From: Omnitrophica bacterium GWA2_52_8
GTDB taxonomy: Bacteria > Omnitrophota > Omnitrophia > Omnitrophales > Aquincolibacteriaceae
Direction: 5' to 3'
Assembly (NCBI GenBank): GCA_001804025.1
Contig: MHFC01000030.1
Location: forward strand, 2,833 to 9,103
DNA length: 6,271 nt
Positions within the stretch are counted from its first letter, which is position 1, and every line of letters starts with the position of its first letter. Below are positions 5,147-6,271 of this stretch, piece by piece. The notes below the pieces were generated by a model. It saw only the letters and a program-made list of their open reading frames with translations. It had not been told where the DNA came from and did no database searches. The position numbers were made by a program, and so were the translations under genes.

Positions 5147-5917
5147 TCATGAAAAGTAAAGTTTAACGCCGATCTCGACCGTATCTGAAATTGATTTGTG
5201 ATTGCAAGAGCGCATTAAATCATAAACCCGTGCGCCATACCCCAAATCACTCAAGCGCACTGGAATCTGGGCCGTTGTCTCCACGACCCACCCGTTTTCC
5301 TTTTTGACGACCGACAAAACTGCCTGGACCGGTAACGTCCTGCCATTTAACACCAGACTTCCGCTGGCTGACGCCGCGTAGCTTTTTCCCGGCTGCAGAG
5401 CCCCCAAGCTGCTTTCACCGCCCTCAATTCGAAACTCTTCGAAATGGATCTTTACAACACCCAGTTCAGGAACAGCGCTCTGAAGTAAAATATCGAGGAC
5501 CCGGTTATTTCTTCCAGGAACACCGGTATCCAGGGAATTTATGTCAACAACCATGTCTAAAGTCCCGAATTCGCCGTCTTTAAACCGGACCAGCCCAAAA
5601 TAATGGCGGAAATAGCCCAAAACTTCGGCAGTTTCATTTTTTATGCTGCGGAACTTAATTTCTCCCAACCCTAATGTCGTTGCCGTTTGACTGTCCAAAC
5701 CTACCGCAAGATTCGCCAGCTCCGCTTTTGCGGTTTCATAAACAATCCTGGATTGATTCGTATCCGGCATCACATAATCCCCGGGAACATAATTTGGGTC
5801 CGGATTAATGTTCTCAGACGGATTAACATAAGGCTCCGTTTGCTGCGCCAGGCACGGCCGATTTAAAACAAGGCCGGTCAAAAAAATAATAAAACCCATC
5901 CTTAATTTGCACACCAT
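5147..5917 (-). CDS. Exported YceI-like domain protein
   Basis: 256 residues from ATG 5917. This start is chosen over the in-frame ATG at 5947 because AAGGAG lies 7 nt upstream and a signal peptide starts there (hydrophobic 8-18, probable cleavage after CLA at 24). After a Pro/Asn-rich stretch (about 29-52) comes a beta-rich domain with YceI traits: GEIKFRS (85-91), the MVVDINSLDTGVPGRNNRVLD strand-loop (122-142), LVLNGRTLPVQAVLSV (188-203) and the C-terminal IPVRLSDLG strand (218-226) ending in CNHKSISDTVEIGVKL. YceI proteins are lipocalin-like periplasmic barrels that bind isoprenoid lipids such as polyprenols or quinones; the ligand here is unknown. The spacing of family positions is looser than in E. 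coli YceI, so it is a divergent member. It probably heads an operon with DUF1223 and rfbC. It contains the sequon D52-T-N-Q-S56. Confidence 0.75.
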   Translation of the reverse strand: MVCKLRMGFIIFLTGLVLNRPCLAQQTEPYVNPSENINPDPNYVPGDYVMPDTNQSRIVYETAKAELANLAVGLDSQTATTLGLGEIKFRSIKNETAEVLGYFRHYFGLVRFKDGEFGTLDMVVDINSLDTGVPGRNNRVLDILLQSAVPELGVVKIHFEEFRIEGGESSLGALQPGKSYAASASGSLVLNGRTLPVQAVLSVVKKENGWVVETTAQIPVRLSDLGYGARVYDLMRSCNHKSISDTVEIGVKLYFS

Positions 5918-5953
5918 ATTCAGGCTCCTTTCAGCTGTTAATCGCATAACGGG

Positions 5954-5974
5954 TAATAAAAGAGACGCGTCTCT
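5954..5974 (-). terminator. Palindrome plus T-tract after maf
   Basis: AGAGACGCGTCTCT (5961-5974) is a perfect 14-bp palindrome. It lies one base beyond the maf stop and is followed on the minus strand by TTTTATT. Read as RNA it gives a 5-bp stem with a CGCG loop and a short U-tract, consistent with a modest intrinsic terminator. The stem is short, so leakage into the YceI-like gene is likely. A protein-binding palindrome is the alternative. Confidence 0.5.
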
Positions 5975-5975
5975 C

Positions 5976-6271
5976 TCAGCCGCGCCCCATGATCCGGCGC
6001 CACTTTTCGATCACTTCAACCGGCAGTCCGACAACATTCGTATAGGACCCCTTGATTGCCAGAATAATTTTCGGACCGGCTTGAATGGCATACGCACCCG
6101 CCTTATCAAAAGGATTTACCGCCCTAAAATATTCCAAAATCTCACGCCGTTCAAGGGGCCTCATGGTAACACGGGTTTTCACGACCCGTCGATACCAGCG
6201 GCCTGACTGCCTGTCCAGCAATGCGAGCCCCGTATACACATCATGCGTCCGCCCCTGCAGGGCTTTTAAAT
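5976..6271 (-). CDS. maf: Maf/YhdE-family nucleotide pyrophosphatase, C-terminal part (N-terminus beyond right edge)
   Basis: 97 complete codons are visible on the minus strand, open to the right edge; the in-frame GTG at 6239 is an internal valine (HDVYTG), not a start. Seen: LQGRTHDVYTGLALL, the V-x-T-x-V strand with RPLERREILEYF, the hallmark DKAGAYAIQ, and GSYTNVVGLPVEVI near the end. These are the C-terminal half of Maf. The DKAGAYxIQ form matches the YhdE branch, which hydrolyses dTTP, UTP and modified pyrimidine triphosphates, rather than the YceF branch. The N-terminal SxSPRR motif must be outside the window. The protein is cytosolic and acts in housecleaning of non-canonical nucleotides; older work tied Maf to septum inhibition. 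It ends at TGA 5978-5976, just before the terminator-like palindrome. It is upstream of, and same strand as, the YceI-like gene. Confidence 0.95.
   Translation of the reverse strand, partial: LKALQGRTHDVYTGLALLDRQSGRWYRRVVKTRVTMRPLERREILEYFRAVNPFDKAGAYAIQAGPKIILAIKGSYTNVVGLPVEVIEKWRRIMGRG

Noticed and set aside
5918..5947. Upstream ATG at 5947 for the YceI-like gene
   Set aside because: It would put ten polar residues before the signal peptide, while AAGGAG is ideally spaced for ATG 5917.

Overview
The window looks like a piece of a mid-GC chromosome from a Gram-negative-type (diderm) bacterium. It encodes an AsmA-like envelope protein, two exported proteins with Sec signal peptides, and a rhamnose-pathway epimerase. 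It also encodes the N-terminal half of a bacterial STT3/PglB-type oligosaccharyltransferase. STT3 homologues with a DPYYYY / GWYDTD motif set occur in archaea and in some deep or uncultured bacterial lineages such as Omnitrophota and Desulfobacterota-like groups. That placement is a weak inference and the sequence alone does not fix the taxon.

Layout from left to right. Positions 1-1270 (minus) hold an STT3-family membrane oligosaccharyltransferase whose C-terminal half lies beyond the left edge. Positions 1440-2593 (minus) hold a small DUF167/YggU protein whose GTG start overlaps the stop of an AsmA-like anchored envelope protein. Positions 2695-3438 (plus) hold a complete Sir2/CobB-type NAD-dependent protein deacylase, divergent from the AsmA-like gene. 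Positions 3439-3796 are non-coding. Their first part is a hairpin-rich element of about 215 bp bounded by 24-bp imperfect terminal inverted repeats, which looks like a MITE or palindromic repeat, and its left end supplies the cobB stop codon. Positions 3797-6271 (minus) hold four co-directional genes. In transcription order they are maf (its 5' part is beyond the right edge), an exported YceI-like protein, an exported DUF1223 thioredoxin-fold protein, and rfbC/rmlC.

Genes that plausibly act together: YceI-like, DUF1223 and rfbC are tightly packed (13-bp gap, then an ATGA overlap), so they are probably co-transcribed. A terminator-like palindrome sits between maf and the YceI-like gene. The AsmA-like and DUF167 genes form a second coupled pair, with the oligosaccharyltransferase about 170 bp downstream on the same strand. 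The general theme is envelope and surface-glycan biology (STT3, RmlC, AsmA-like, exported YceI/DUF1223) mixed with housekeeping genes (maf, cobB, DUF167). The two items most worth a second look are the bacterial STT3 with an unusually long helical insert before its first acidic motif and the structured inverted-repeat element behind cobB. No CRISPR array, tRNA, rRNA or transposase was seen.
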